A stretch of DNA of 51,342 bases from CABYIR01 sp038103905 (lineage in GTDB: Bacteria > Pseudomonadota > Alphaproteobacteria > Pelagibacterales > AG-422-B15): positions 1 to 51,342 of the forward strand of contig JAYNZW010000010.1 in assembly GCA_038103905.1 (NCBI GenBank), read 5' to 3'. Under the pieces are notes generated by a model. The model did no database searches and had not been told where the DNA came from. It saw nothing but the letters and a program-made list of their open reading frames with translations. The position numbers and the translations under genes were made by a program. Positions 16,566 through 25,725 of this stretch are shown here, one piece after another; the stretch's first letter is position 1, and each line of letters opens with the position of its first letter.

Positions 16566-18080
16566 TTGAGAAAGATATTTTCTTTCTTTAGTTTTTCTCT
16601 TATCATTTTAGGTGTTGTCATTCCATTGCTGAGTATTCTCACTTATTATGATTTTGAAAAAGAATTACTTTTTTCGAAGTATATTTTATCAATCGGAATN
16701 NNNNNNNNNTCAATCAATCCTATCTGCTTTTCTAACAATTATTCTAGGAGTTATATTCGCATATCTTTTAGTAAAGCATAATTATATTCATGGCATAAAT
16801 ATTGTAACTAACTCCCTATCAATAATTTTTGTTCTTCCAACAATTATTTATGTAATGGGAATAATAACATTTTATGGAGATATAATAAGTATTTATGGTT
16901 TGCACGGAATTTTGTTGGCTCATGTACTGCTTAACGTTCCGCTTGTAACGAGAGTCTTAGTTCAAAGTTTAAATGATATTAGCCCAAATGAGAAAAGCCT
17001 AGCAAGACAAATGGGTTTGAGTCACACTGGAATTTTCTTTTCTAGTGAATGGCCCATTATAAAAAAAAATATCCCAAGTTTATTTGTCTTGATTGCTTTT
17101 ATCTGTTTCGTAAGTTTTATACCAATTCTAATTTTAGGTGGTGGACCAGAATATTCTACAATTGAAGTTGCAATCTACCAATCTGTAATTTTTTTAAATG
17201 ATTTTAATCAAGCGACAGTACTTTTAATGATGCAGATTTTTTCTTGTGGCCTTATTTTTATTTTTTTCTTTAAAAGTTTTAAAAGTAATAATTTTATATT
17301 AAATGATCGACGTAAAAGTTTGAACTATAATTCCTATTCATATAAATATTTATTTGATTACATATTAATTTTTTTAATCATTGTTTTTATTTTTTCACCT
17401 TTATTTTACATTATTTTAAATGGAATAAGTAATAAGCTTTTGACAGTGATACAGAGTGATTTTTTTTTCCAGCACTATTTACAACTTTTACAATTTCTTT
17501 TTTCTCAGGGCTTTTAACTTTAATCCTTACTTACGGAAACTTAGAATTTGTTAGTAGAGGAAAAAAAAGAAAAGAATTGTGGTTCTATATATTAATTATA
17601 TTTTCTCCTGCGGTCATTGCTGTTGGATACTATATTTTTATCAATGAACTAATAAAAATTAATTTTCCAAGTATTATTATTGTTATTATTATTAACTCAA
17701 TATTCATCTTACCTTTTAGCTATAATTACTTATCACCCTCATTTTTTAGGGTGTCTCAAGAACATTCAAATTTGTCAGATAGTCTCAATTTATATGGATT
17801 TGCAAAATTCATAACTGTTGACATAGGTCGTTTAAAACGCCCATTAATTAATACTTTTTGCGTTTCCTCAATCTTGTCATCTAGTGATTTAGTTATTATC
17901 TCATTTTTTGGCACTAATGACTTGTCAACTTTAACACAAACCATATATAGATTGATGGGAAATTATAGAATGGATGAAGCAAAAGCTTTATGTTTAATAT
18001 TTTTAGTATATTGCTTCCTATATTTTATAATACCAAGAATTTTTTTAATTAGGATATTTAAAGATGCATCATCCAATTGA
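16566..18080 (+). CDS. thiP: Thiamine ABC transporter permease ThiP (interrupted by N block and a frameshift)
   Basis: Two-module ABC permease for thiamine, starting from TTG 1 nt after thiB. As given, it is in three frames. First break: ten Ns at 16700-16709; deleting them joins SIG to QSILSAF in one frame. Second break: a T run at 17460-17468; one extra T restores FFFPALFTTFTISFF and the frame to the stop at 18080. With both corrections the protein is 501 residues, normal for ThiP (about 500-540). The EAA-like loop LARQMGLSHTGIFFSSEWP near 17000-17060 is in module one. Its end overlaps nhaD by 17 nt. No thiQ ATPase gene follows, which is unusual. Confidence 0.85.
16700..16709. other. Assembly gap placeholder (10 N) in thiP
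   Basis: Ten Ns. The flanks end in TCAATCGGAAT and begin with TCAATCAATCC. Simple removal gives GGA-ATT-CAA-TCA-ATC, a continuous ThiP reading frame, so few or no bases seem to be missing. Confidence 0.95.
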
Positions 18081-19353
18081 TTTAACCTTTCAGTTCGCAG
18101 GAATACTGTCGCTAATTATATTTACTGTTTCTTACTTATTAGTGATGGCAGAAGAATTTACTCATTTAAGAAAGAGCAAGCCGGTAATTTTAGCCTCTGG
18201 ATTAATTTGGGCAATTATAGCTATTGCTTATAGCGGCTCGCCTCACGCAGAGATCGTTGAGGAAACATTTAGACACGGATTGCTAGAATACGCTGAACTT
18301 GCATTCTTTTTACTAGTTGCAATGACTTATATAGCTGCCTTAGAAGAGCGTAATGTTTTTAAAGTATTAAAAGTTTGGCTTATAAAAAAGAACTTTAGTT
18401 ACCGTCAATTATTTTGGATCACTGGCGTCATTGCATTCTTCATGTCACCTTTAGCAGATAATCTTACAACTGCGCTTGTATTATGCGCCGTTGTAATGGC
18501 TGTTGGAGCTTCGAGTCCAAAATTTATATCAATAGCATGTATAAACATTGTTGTAGCTGCAAATGCAGGTGGGGCATTTAGTCCTTTCGGTGATATTACG
18601 ACTTTAATGGTATGGCAAGCAGGAAAAGTTGACTTCTTTACTTTCTTTCAATTAGTAGTTCCATCAATCGTAAACTATATAATACCTGCAGTAGTTATGA
18701 GCTTCTTTGTTGAAGATGATCAACCATCACTAAATGTTGAGAATATAGAAATAAAATTTGGTGGTAAAGTGATGATACTACTTGGTATTTTAACAATTAT
18801 AACTGCTGTATCTTTTCATAACTTCTTTCACCTGCCACCTGTTCTTGGAATGATGACAGGCTTATCGTATCTTTTAATTTTTGGATATTACATTAAGCAA
18901 TATGATACTACATCAACTGAGAGCTATGATGTATTACAAAATATTGCTCATATCGAATGGGATACACTTCTCTTCTTTTTTGGTGTTATAATTGCTGTTA
19001 GTGGACTTGGAATGATTGGATACTTGGAAATGGCTTCTGAGTTCATGTATACTGATTTGGGAGCGACAAATGCAAACATCTTAGTTGGTATACTATCTGC
19101 AATCGTTGATAACATACCAGTTATGTTTGCTGTATTGAGTATGGATCCAGCAATGCCTATTAGTCAGTGGCTACTCGCTACTCTCACAGCAGGTGTTGGA
19201 GGAAGTATGTTGTCTATTGGGTCTGCAGCCGGTGTAGCACTTATGGGACAGGCTAAAGGCCTATATACATTTTTTGGCCACTTAAAATGGACTCCGGTCA
19301 TTGCTATTGGCTATTTTGCAAGTATTTATGTACATATTTTAATGAACTTCTAG
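18064..19353 (+). CDS. nhaD: Na+/H+ antiporter, NhaD type
   Basis: A 429-residue inner-membrane protein with about 12 hydrophobic helices. It matches the NhaD group of the ion transporter superfamily: FMSPLADNLTTALVLCAVVMAVG near residue 130 and NAGGAFSPFGDITTLMVWQAG near 170 are the conserved acidic transport segments, and a repeat partner SAIVDNIPVMFAVLSM lies near 340. It exchanges Na+ (or Li+) for protons, in keeping with seawater. It starts inside the end of thiP (17-nt overlap), which may couple their translation, but a functional link to thiamine is not implied. Confidence 0.9.
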   Translation: MHHPIDLTFQFAGILSLIIFTVSYLLVMAEEFTHLRKSKPVILASGLIWAIIAIAYSGSPHAEIVEETFRHGLLEYAELAFFLLVAMTYIAALEERNVFKVLKVWLIKKNFSYRQLFWITGVIAFFMSPLADNLTTALVLCAVVMAVGASSPKFISIACINIVVAANAGGAFSPFGDITTLMVWQAGKVDFFTFFQLVVPSIVNYIIPAVVMSFFVEDDQPSLNVENIEIKFGGKVMILLGILTIITAVSFHNFFHLPPVLGMMTGLSYLLIFGYYIKQYDTTSTESYDVLQNIAHIEWDTLLFFFGVIIAVSGLGMIGYLEMASEFMYTDLGATNANILVGILSAIVDNIPVMFAVLSMDPAMPISQWLLATLTAGVGGSMLSIGSAAGVALMGQAKGLYTFFGHLKWTPVIAIGYFASIYVHILMNF

Positions 19354-19362
19354 ATATTTTAG

Positions 19363-19911
19363 GTGAATAAATTAATAAATTATCTTTTTGTCTTTATTCT
19401 TTTATCAATTAACACTGCTGTTTCTATGAATGCATACGACTATACTTTTAAATCAATAAATGAAACCGATGATATCAATTTATCAGATTTTAAAGGAAAA
19501 ATAATTATGGTAGTCAATACTGCAAGCTTATGTGGATTCACTTATCAGTATGATGGCTTACAGGCATTATACGACAAATATAGTAACGATGGCTTAGTTG
19601 TAATTGGTGTTCCGTCAAATGATTTTGGAAATCAAGAAAGTGGTGACAATAAAGAGATTAAAGAATTTTGTGACTCTTCTTTTGGAATAACTTTTCCATT
19701 AACTCAAAAATATGTCGTTAAAGGCAAAGATGCACATCCTTTCTTTCAATGGACCAAAAAAGAGCTTGGGTTAATCTCTGGGGTACCAAGGTGGAATTTT
19801 CACAAAATAATAATTGATCGAAGTGGAAATGCGATTGCGGGGTATACTGCTTTAACAAAGCCAGATTCTAATTCATTTCAAAGAAAATTATCAAATATTA
19901 TTTCACGGTAA
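19363..19911 (+). CDS. Secreted glutathione-peroxidase-family protein (Cys type)
   Basis: A 182-residue GPx/thioredoxin-fold peroxidase. The GTG start opens a signal peptide (NKLINYLFVFILLSINTAVS), so it should act in the periplasm. The peroxidatic Cys is in NTASLCGFT near residue 53, in the place of selenocysteine in animal enzymes. The tetrad Gln is in FGNQESGD and the Trp-Asn in RWNFHKII. It reduces hydrogen peroxide or lipid peroxides with thioredoxin- or glutathione-like donors. It starts 9 nt after nhaD, and its stop lies one base from the CCA end of tRNA-Glu on the opposite strand. Confidence 0.88.
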   Translation: MNKLINYLFVFILLSINTAVSMNAYDYTFKSINETDDINLSDFKGKIIMVVNTASLCGFTYQYDGLQALYDKYSNDGLVVIGVPSNDFGNQESGDNKEIKEFCDSSFGITFPLTQKYVVKGKDAHPFFQWTKKELGLISGVPRWNFHKIIIDRSGNAIAGYTALTKPDSNSFQRKLSNIISR

Positions 19912-19912
19912 A

Positions 19913-19988
19913 TGGCGGTCCCTACGGGATTCGAACCCGTGATCTTCTGGATGAAAACCAGATATCCTAACCGCTAGACGAAGGGACC
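19913..19988 (-). tRNA. tRNA-Glu (TTC)
   Basis: Minus-strand acceptor GGTCCCT pairs with AGGGACC, with an encoded GCCA end. The anticodon loop in CTGGTTTTCATCCAG reads TTC. The D arm TCTAGCGGTTAGGA and T arm GGGTTCGAATCCC are standard. It lies 47 nt downstream of the recJ stop, on the same strand. Confidence 0.96.
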
Positions 19989-20035
19989 TTTTAAACTATT
20001 TATATATCCAATAATTTATTTTAATCAATACAAGA

Positions 20036-21811
20036 TTATTGGATCTGTTCAGCAATATCTTCTATAAAAAACTGAGGCGTTCTTCTGCCTCCCCATTCAT
20101 TGACCTTTATTTTTCCTAATAATGAAACTTTATTTCCTTTATTTTTTTGTAATTCATCACCAAGGATACTCTTTAAACTTCTAAATGCCATAGCCTCTAT
20201 AAAACCAGCATTATTCTTTATTAAGCACTTAAGATGATTATCACCTATAATTTTTACATCAGCTAAAAGAGCATTTTTTATAACAAATGTTGGTTCAGGA
20301 TTGCTTGATCCAAATGGACCAAGTTTTTCTATACTATCGTAAACTTCAAGATTTATGCCACTTGAGCTAATTTCAGAGTCAACATTGAGACATTTTTCAT
20401 CACTAAATAAAATTGGATTAGTGTTTTCAAGTTTTTGATCTAAAAACTGTTCAAGCTCTAAAATTTTCTCAGGCATTAATGAAAGTCCAGCCGCCATTGA
20501 ATGACCTCCTCCATTTTCAATGATATTCGATTGTTTAGCTGCTATCACAAGACTTCCTAAGTCTATTCCTTTGATTGATCGTCCTGACCCTTTTGCTTGA
20601 TTTTCATTTATTGAAATAACAATACATGGCTTACTATACTTATCTTTAAGTCTACTTGCTATAATACCTATGACACCCTCATGCCAATCTTCACCTGCTA
20701 CAATAATTATATTTTTTTTAAGTTTATCATCAGTTACCTGTTGATCAGCTTTTTCTAACACATAACTTTCAATAGTTTTTCTTTCTTGATTAAAATAATC
20801 CAACTTAGAAGCAAGTTCTTTTGCTAAAACTTCATCACTTGCAGTTAATAAATCTGTTCCATAACTAGAATTACCTAATCGACCAGCAGCATTAATTCTA
20901 GGACCAAGCTTAAAGCCTAAATCATATGATGAAACCTTAGATTTTATAGCAGATTTTTCTATTAAAGCGTTTAGACCATGATTATATTTTTTATTTATTA
21001 CTTCTAATCCCTTAAGTACAAATAATCTATTTAAGCCTTTCAATGGTACTGCATCACAAATTGTACTTAAGGCTACTAAATCTAGTAAAGATAATAAATT
21101 AGGCTCTTTAATATCATTTTCTTCGAACCAGTTTAACTCTCTAAGCTTTCTATTTAATGCAATGAGAAACATAAAAGTAACTCCAGCAGCTGATAAATAA
21201 GTAAGTCCTGACTTATCATCTATTCTATTTGGGTTAATTACTGCATATGCCTCAGGTAAGTTTATTTCAGCTTGATGATGATCAAGAATAATTACATCTA
21301 ACTTTTCTTGTTTAGAATAACTCATTTCATCGAAAGACATTGTTCCACAATCAACAGTAAAAACAATTTTTACATCTCTATTCTTAAAGTTTCTAAAGCT
21401 TTCAATATTTGGGCCATAACCCTCAGTAAATCGATTTGGAATATGATAAACAATATCAGTATTAATTTTTTTAAAATAATTAACTAAAATAGAACATGAA
21501 GTTGAGCCATCAACATCATAATCTCCAAAAACCGCAATCTTTTCTTTCTTTCTGATACCATCTACCACTCTTTCAATAGCAATATTCATATCCTTAAGGA
21601 TACTTGGATCTGGTGTATGGTCTTTTAATGAAGGATTTATATATTCATGAATTTCGTCGACATTTATATTTCTAATAGAAAATAATTTTGCCGACAAATA
21701 ATCTAGGTCATATTTTTGAGATATTAGCTCTGCTATACGTTCATCAAACTTCTTCAACTGCCATTTTTTATTTGTATATGATCTGAAATCTTCTTCAGGA
21801 TTTAAAGGCAT
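20036..21811 (-). CDS. recJ: Single-stranded-DNA exonuclease RecJ
   Basis: 5'-3' exonuclease on single-stranded DNA in recombination and mismatch repair. The 591-residue protein has the DHH phosphoesterase motifs: FGDYDVDGSTSCSIL near residue 95, VDCGTMSFDE, and LDHHQAEINLP near 175. The DHHA1 nucleic-acid-binding motif with GGGHSMAAGLSL lies near 435, followed by an OB domain. The ATG overlaps the glpX stop by one base (TAATG). hom-glpX-recJ is a conserved alphaproteobacterial run. Confidence 0.95.
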   Translation of the reverse strand: MPLNPEEDFRSYTNKKWQLKKFDERIAELISQKYDLDYLSAKLFSIRNINVDEIHEYINPSLKDHTPDPSILKDMNIAIERVVDGIRKKEKIAVFGDYDVDGSTSCSILVNYFKKINTDIVYHIPNRFTEGYGPNIESFRNFKNRDVKIVFTVDCGTMSFDEMSYSKQEKLDVIILDHHQAEINLPEAYAVINPNRIDDKSGLTYLSAAGVTFMFLIALNRKLRELNWFEENDIKEPNLLSLLDLVALSTICDAVPLKGLNRLFVLKGLEVINKKYNHGLNALIEKSAIKSKVSSYDLGFKLGPRINAAGRLGNSSYGTDLLTASDEVLAKELASKLDYFNQERKTIESYVLEKADQQVTDDKLKKNIIIVAGEDWHEGVIGIIASRLKDKYSKPCIVISINENQAKGSGRSIKGIDLGSLVIAAKQSNIIENGGGHSMAAGLSLMPEKILELEQFLDQKLENTNPILFSDEKCLNVDSEISSSGINLEVYDSIEKLGPFGSSNPEPTFVIKNALLADVKIIGDNHLKCLIKNNAGFIEAMAFRSLKSILGDELQKNKGNKVSLLGKIKVNEWGGRRTPQFFIEDIAEQIQ

Positions 21812-22764
21812 TAAATAGATTGTGGATGGTAAGTTTGTATAAATTGAGTTGTGTTTAAATCAGACCTAAGTACTATCGAATGTGTTAAAAAAGAATTCGA
21901 ATATTTTTTTACCCCTTTAACCATTGTACCCTCAGTTACACCTGTTGCAACAAAGACAATATCTCCAGATGCCAAATCATCAATAAAGTACTTTTTGTCT
22001 AGATCTTTGATTCCTGCTTTTTCAGCTCTTTTCTTTTCATCATCATTCCTTATAACAAGTCTTGTTTGCATTTGACCACCTATGCACTGTAGAGCGGCGG
22101 CGGCTAAAACACCTTCAGGCGCACCCCCAGTACCAAAATATATATCAACATCAATTTCCTCTTGTGAGGTCATCATCACTCCAGCGACATCACCGTCTGG
22201 AATTAGAATGACTTTTGAACCAATTGTTCTTAATGACTCAATAATTTCTGAGTGGCGATCACGTTCTAATACACAGGCACTAATATCGCTTGGTTTTACT
22301 TTCTTGGCATCTGCAAGACTTTTAATATTATCTTGAACAGATGCGTCCAGATCAATCACGTCATTTGAGTAGCCTTTTCCAATTGCGATTTTATTCATGT
22401 AGGTGTCAGGAGAATGTAACAGGCAACCTTTTTTTGCTGCAGCAATTACTGCCAATGAATTAGGCATCCCTTTAGAAGTTATTGTTGTTCCTTCAAGCGG
22501 ATCAAGAGCAATATCAACTTCATCGCCACTACCAGAACCAACTTTTTCACCGATGTACAGCATAGGAGCTTCATCTCTCTCACCTTCGCCTATCACTATG
22601 CGACCTTTAAAATCTATTTCATTTAATGCAGATCTCATTGCATCTACAGCTAATTGATCAGCTCCTTCTTTATCACCAGCTCCAATTAATTTTGAACATG
22701 ATATAGCTGCCATTTCTGCTGACCTTAAAATTCCAGTCGAGTATTTTTTACCTATTTCGCTCAT
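21811..22764 (-). CDS. glpX: Class II fructose-1,6-bisphosphatase
   Basis: Gluconeogenic phosphatase of the GlpX type. The 317-residue protein shows metal-binding segments EGERDEAPML near residue 60 and DPLEGTTITSKGMPNS near 88, and YFGTGGAPEGVLAAAAL near 210 for the sugar phosphate. The start overlaps the hom stop by 4 nt (ATGA) and the stop touches the recJ start, so the three are translationally coupled. Confidence 0.95.
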   Translation of the reverse strand: MSEIGKKYSTGILRSAEMAAISCSKLIGAGDKEGADQLAVDAMRSALNEIDFKGRIVIGEGERDEAPMLYIGEKVGSGSGDEVDIALDPLEGTTITSKGMPNSLAVIAAAKKGCLLHSPDTYMNKIAIGKGYSNDVIDLDASVQDNIKSLADAKKVKPSDISACVLERDRHSEIIESLRTIGSKVILIPDGDVAGVMMTSQEEIDVDIYFGTGGAPEGVLAAAALQCIGGQMQTRLVIRNDDEKKRAEKAGIKDLDKKYFIDDLASGDIVFVATGVTEGTMVKGVKKYSNSFLTHSIVLRSDLNTTQFIQTYHPQSI

Positions 22765-24050
22765 AAACTTTTTTCAATTCTAATAAACTTAACCTTATTA
22801 TTGATTCTCTTCATATTGTTAATTTCTTTAATAGCTTTAAGCATAACTTTTTCTCTAATATTATGAGTTATTATAACTATTGAGGCATATCCTCTTTTTT
22901 TATAATGCTGCTGCTTTTGCTCATCTATAGAAATTTTATTTCTAGCAAGAATTCCTGTAATTCTTCCCATAACTCCAATCTCATCTTTACCAATTATTCT
23001 TAAATAATATGCAAAATTTGAGTCTGAAATTTTCAAATTTTTTAATTTTTGAATAACATTAATTGGCATACCTAAAGGGAAATTAAAATTCTTTCTACTA
23101 TAATCAATTAAATCAGCACTCACAGCAGCCCCAGTTGGATTTGCACCTGCACCTGGTCCAATTAGGGTAGTTTTCCCAATTACTTTATCCTCTATAACTA
23201 CTGCATTTAGTTCATTATCAACTTTCGCAATTTCAGAGTCACTTTTAATTAGACAAGGATGAACTCTTTGTTCGAAGTGATTTCCTTTTTTCTTTGCAAT
23301 GCCCAATAATTTAATTTTATAACCAAACTCTCTAACAAAATTGAAGTCGTCTATTTCAATATTTTGAATTCCCTCTATATATGTGGAAGAAAAATTTACG
23401 GGCACGTTAAAAGCAAGGCTTGATAAAAGAGTAATTTTATGAGCAGCATCAATTCCCTTTATATCAAATGATGGATCAAGTTCAGCAAAGCCAAGGTTTT
23501 GAGCATCTTTAAGAACAGAATTAAAGTCCTTACCTTCAGTCTCCATTTTAGTAAGTATATAATTACAAGTGCCATTTAAGATTCCATAAACTTTGGTTAT
23601 TTCATTAAATTTTAAGTTTTCCCTTATAGCTTTTACAACTGGTATTCCTCCAGCAATTGCTGCCTCAAAACTAATAAAACAATTATTTTTCTCTGCAATC
23701 TTAATAAGTTCATTTCCATGAATGGCAAGAAGTGCTTTATTGGCGGTAATAACACTCTTTCCATTCATGAGTGATTTTTTGACAAGTTTATACGCAACTC
23801 CTGATGAACCTCCAATTAATTCAATTACAATATCAATCTTAGGGTTTGATGCTAAGCTCAGAGTATCTTTTATTATTGGAAGATTTTTAATTGTAACATT
23901 TCTTTTTTTTCTTAAATTCTTTACAGCAATATTTATTAGTTCAAAATTTGAAATTTTTTTATTATTAGTCTTATACTTTTTTAATTGCTTTAAAAAACCT
24001 TCACCTACTGTTCCTAATCCTGCAATACCAATACCTATCTTATTTTTCAT
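22761..24050 (-). CDS. hom: Homoserine dehydrogenase
   Basis: Reduces aspartate semialdehyde to homoserine, the branch point to threonine and methionine. The 429-residue protein has the NAD(P)-binding GIAGLGTVGEGFL at the N-terminus, the catalytic domain with GILNGTCNYILTKME near 158 and ELDPSFDIKGIDAAHK near 190, and a C-terminal ACT domain (RIIGKDEIGVMGRITGILA, about 345-425) expected to give feedback inhibition by threonine. It starts right after the small lipoprotein gene (stop TAA directly followed by ATG). Confidence 0.96.
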   Translation of the reverse strand: MKNKIGIGIAGLGTVGEGFLKQLKKYKTNNKKISNFELINIAVKNLRKKRNVTIKNLPIIKDTLSLASNPKIDIVIELIGGSSGVAYKLVKKSLMNGKSVITANKALLAIHGNELIKIAEKNNCFISFEAAIAGGIPVVKAIRENLKFNEITKVYGILNGTCNYILTKMETEGKDFNSVLKDAQNLGFAELDPSFDIKGIDAAHKITLLSSLAFNVPVNFSSTYIEGIQNIEIDDFNFVREFGYKIKLLGIAKKKGNHFEQRVHPCLIKSDSEIAKVDNELNAVVIEDKVIGKTTLIGPGAGANPTGAAVSADLIDYSRKNFNFPLGMPINVIQKLKNLKISDSNFAYYLRIIGKDEIGVMGRITGILARNKISIDEQKQQHYKKRGYASIVIITHNIREKVMLKAIKEINNMKRINNKVKFIRIEKSL

Positions 24051-24224
24051 TTATTCATTACTCCCAGGCACTGATTCAAGATCAGGGACCTGACCATTAT
24101 CTTCATTTTCAATTTCAATGTCTAAATTAGGATTAATAAAAGTTTCATAAAAAGATTTTGACTCAATAAATGAACATCCTACAAGTAAGCTTAAAATAAC
24201 AAATATAAAAAAAAATTTTTGCAT
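24051..24224 (-). CDS. Small predicted lipoprotein (57 aa), unknown function
   Basis: A 57-residue reading frame fits exactly between argC and hom. Its ATG overlaps the argC stop by one base (TAATG), and its TAA stop is directly followed by the hom ATG. The translation starts MQKFFFIFVILSLLVGCSFI: a basic-hydrophobic signal followed by the lipobox LVGC, so Cys17 would be lipidated. The mature 41 residues are acidic (ESKSFYETF, then DIEIENEDNGQ, ending in PGSNE). Perfect packing and the lipobox support a real gene. I recognise no family. It may be anchored in the inner or outer membrane; the Ser at +2 favours the outer membrane. Confidence 0.7.
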   Translation of the reverse strand: MQKFFFIFVILSLLVGCSFIESKSFYETFINPNLDIEIENEDNGQVPDLESVPGSNE

Positions 24225-25243
24225 TAATTTATTCCTAAAAACTCATCAAAGTTATTCATAATATTGAAGTTTTGTATAGCCTGACCAGCAGCTCCCTTAA
24301 GAAGGTTGTCAAGAACACTAACAATGCAGAATATGTCTTTTTTATATCCTTTTTTTAAGCCAAGAATGACTTTATTTGTATTAACGACATCTTTTGTAAT
24401 TGGAATTTCATTGGGTTCTAAAACATCTACATACACTTCACTTTTATAGGTATTATATAAACAGTTATATATATCGTCAAAACTAACTCCATTATTTGGA
24501 CTTATATAGATGTTTGATAATATTCCTCTTTCTACAGGTATTAAATTAGCTGAAAAGAAAACCTCAGAATTATTCATTTTTGATGTTTTTTTTATCTCTT
24601 GATTAATCTCAGCTATATGTTTGTGATCCCCAACGCCATATGTTTTAATATTCTCATTAACTTCTGCCTTGAGATCCTCTGTTTTTTTTGTTTTACCAGC
24701 TCCTGAATAACCAGATTTAGCATCAATAATAATGTTATCATTTTTAATGATGTTTTTTTCAAGTAGAGGCAACAATGGTATAAGTGCACTTGTTGCATAA
24801 CAACCTGGATTTGCAATATTCATAGCATGCTTAATTTCATTTCGATTTAGCTCTGAAAGTCCATAGATAAAATTTTCATTAAATTTTGAGGAATCATGAT
24901 CAAATCCATACCAATTTTTATAGTCTTTAATGTCGTCTAATCTAAAATCAGCAGATAAATCAATTATTTTTAAGTGATTTGGCAAAGAATTGACTAATGA
25001 ATGTAATTTAACATTTGGCAAACAGTTAAAAACATAATCAATTTTATTAAAATCAATTTCATCAATAAGGCAATATTTTTTATCAAGTTCAATCGATGTA
25101 TCAATTTTAATTTTTTGGCCAGCCTGACTATTTGCGGACATTGAATTAATATTAATATTTGGGTGATTAAGACATAACTTAATTAATTCAGCTCCAACAA
25201 ATCCACTGGCTCCTAGTATAGAGATATTTATTGTTTCAGACAC
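24224..25243 (-). CDS. argC: N-acetyl-gamma-glutamyl-phosphate reductase
   Basis: Third step of arginine biosynthesis: NADPH-dependent reduction of N-acetylglutamyl phosphate. The 339-residue protein has the nucleotide-binding ILGASGFVGAELI near residue 8 and the catalytic Cys in NPGCYATSALIPLLP near 145, followed by KSGYSGAGK and VGDHKHIAEI. It is type 1 ArgC by length. It follows rpsI by 39 nt, part of the conserved rplM-rpsI-argC order. Confidence 0.96.
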   Translation of the reverse strand: MSETINISILGASGFVGAELIKLCLNHPNININSMSANSQAGQKIKIDTSIELDKKYCLIDEIDFNKIDYVFNCLPNVKLHSLVNSLPNHLKIIDLSADFRLDDIKDYKNWYGFDHDSSKFNENFIYGLSELNRNEIKHAMNIANPGCYATSALIPLLPLLEKNIIKNDNIIIDAKSGYSGAGKTKKTEDLKAEVNENIKTYGVGDHKHIAEINQEIKKTSKMNNSEVFFSANLIPVERGILSNIYISPNNGVSFDDIYNCLYNTYKSEVYVDVLEPNEIPITKDVVNTNKVILGLKKGYKKDIFCIVSVLDNLLKGAAGQAIQNFNIMNNFDEFLGIN

Positions 25244-25282
25244 ATTAGGTCTCCTAAAAAATTTGTGAAAGAAATTAGGTAA

Positions 25283-25723
25283 TTATCTTTTTGAGAACTG
25301 GTAGCGACGTCTTGCTTTTCTTCTACCATATTTTTTTCTCTCAACAATTCGCGCGTCTCTAGTTAAAAAACCTTCAGCCTTGAGGGCACCCCTTAAATTA
25401 GGATCAAATAAAGATAAGGCTTTTGAAACACCGTGTCGAACAGCGCCAGCTTGACCTGATAATCCTCCACCGCTAACGGTAATATTAGCATCAATACTTG
25501 ATAACTTATTAGTTAGCACTAATGGCTGATTAACAAGCATATTAAGTACAGGTCTAGAAAAATATTTATTAGATTCTTTACCATTGATTGTAATCTTTCC
25601 TGAGCCAGTCTTAATCCACACTCTAGCAATTGCATCTTTTCTTTTACCAGTTGCATAGGAACGACCTAAATTATCAACTTTTGGCTCCATGATTGATTCA
25701 ACCGAAGTTTCTACATTTTCCAT
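25283..25723 (-). CDS. rpsI: 30S ribosomal protein S9
   Basis: The 146-residue protein has an N-terminal extension of about 20 residues, then the S9 core: YATGKRKDAIARVWI, SGGGLSGQAGAVRHGVSKAL and the basic tail KYGRRKARRRYQFSKR that reaches the P-site tRNA. It starts 2 nt after rplM. Confidence 0.97.
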   Translation of the reverse strand: MENVETSVESIMEPKVDNLGRSYATGKRKDAIARVWIKTGSGKITINGKESNKYFSRPVLNMLVNQPLVLTNKLSSIDANITVSGGGLSGQAGAVRHGVSKALSLFDPNLRGALKAEGFLTRDARIVERKKYGRRKARRRYQFSKR

Positions 25724-25725
25724 AC

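Noticed and set aside
16566..18080. thiP as a true pseudogene
   Set aside because: The two breaks are an N placeholder and a homopolymer slip, both repaired by trivial corrections that give a normal-length permease with no further decay.
22082..22336. Plus-strand open frames opposite glpX (also at 22403-22657)
   Set aside because: They mirror the GlpX coding frame, and the protein sequences have the low-complexity look of antisense translation.
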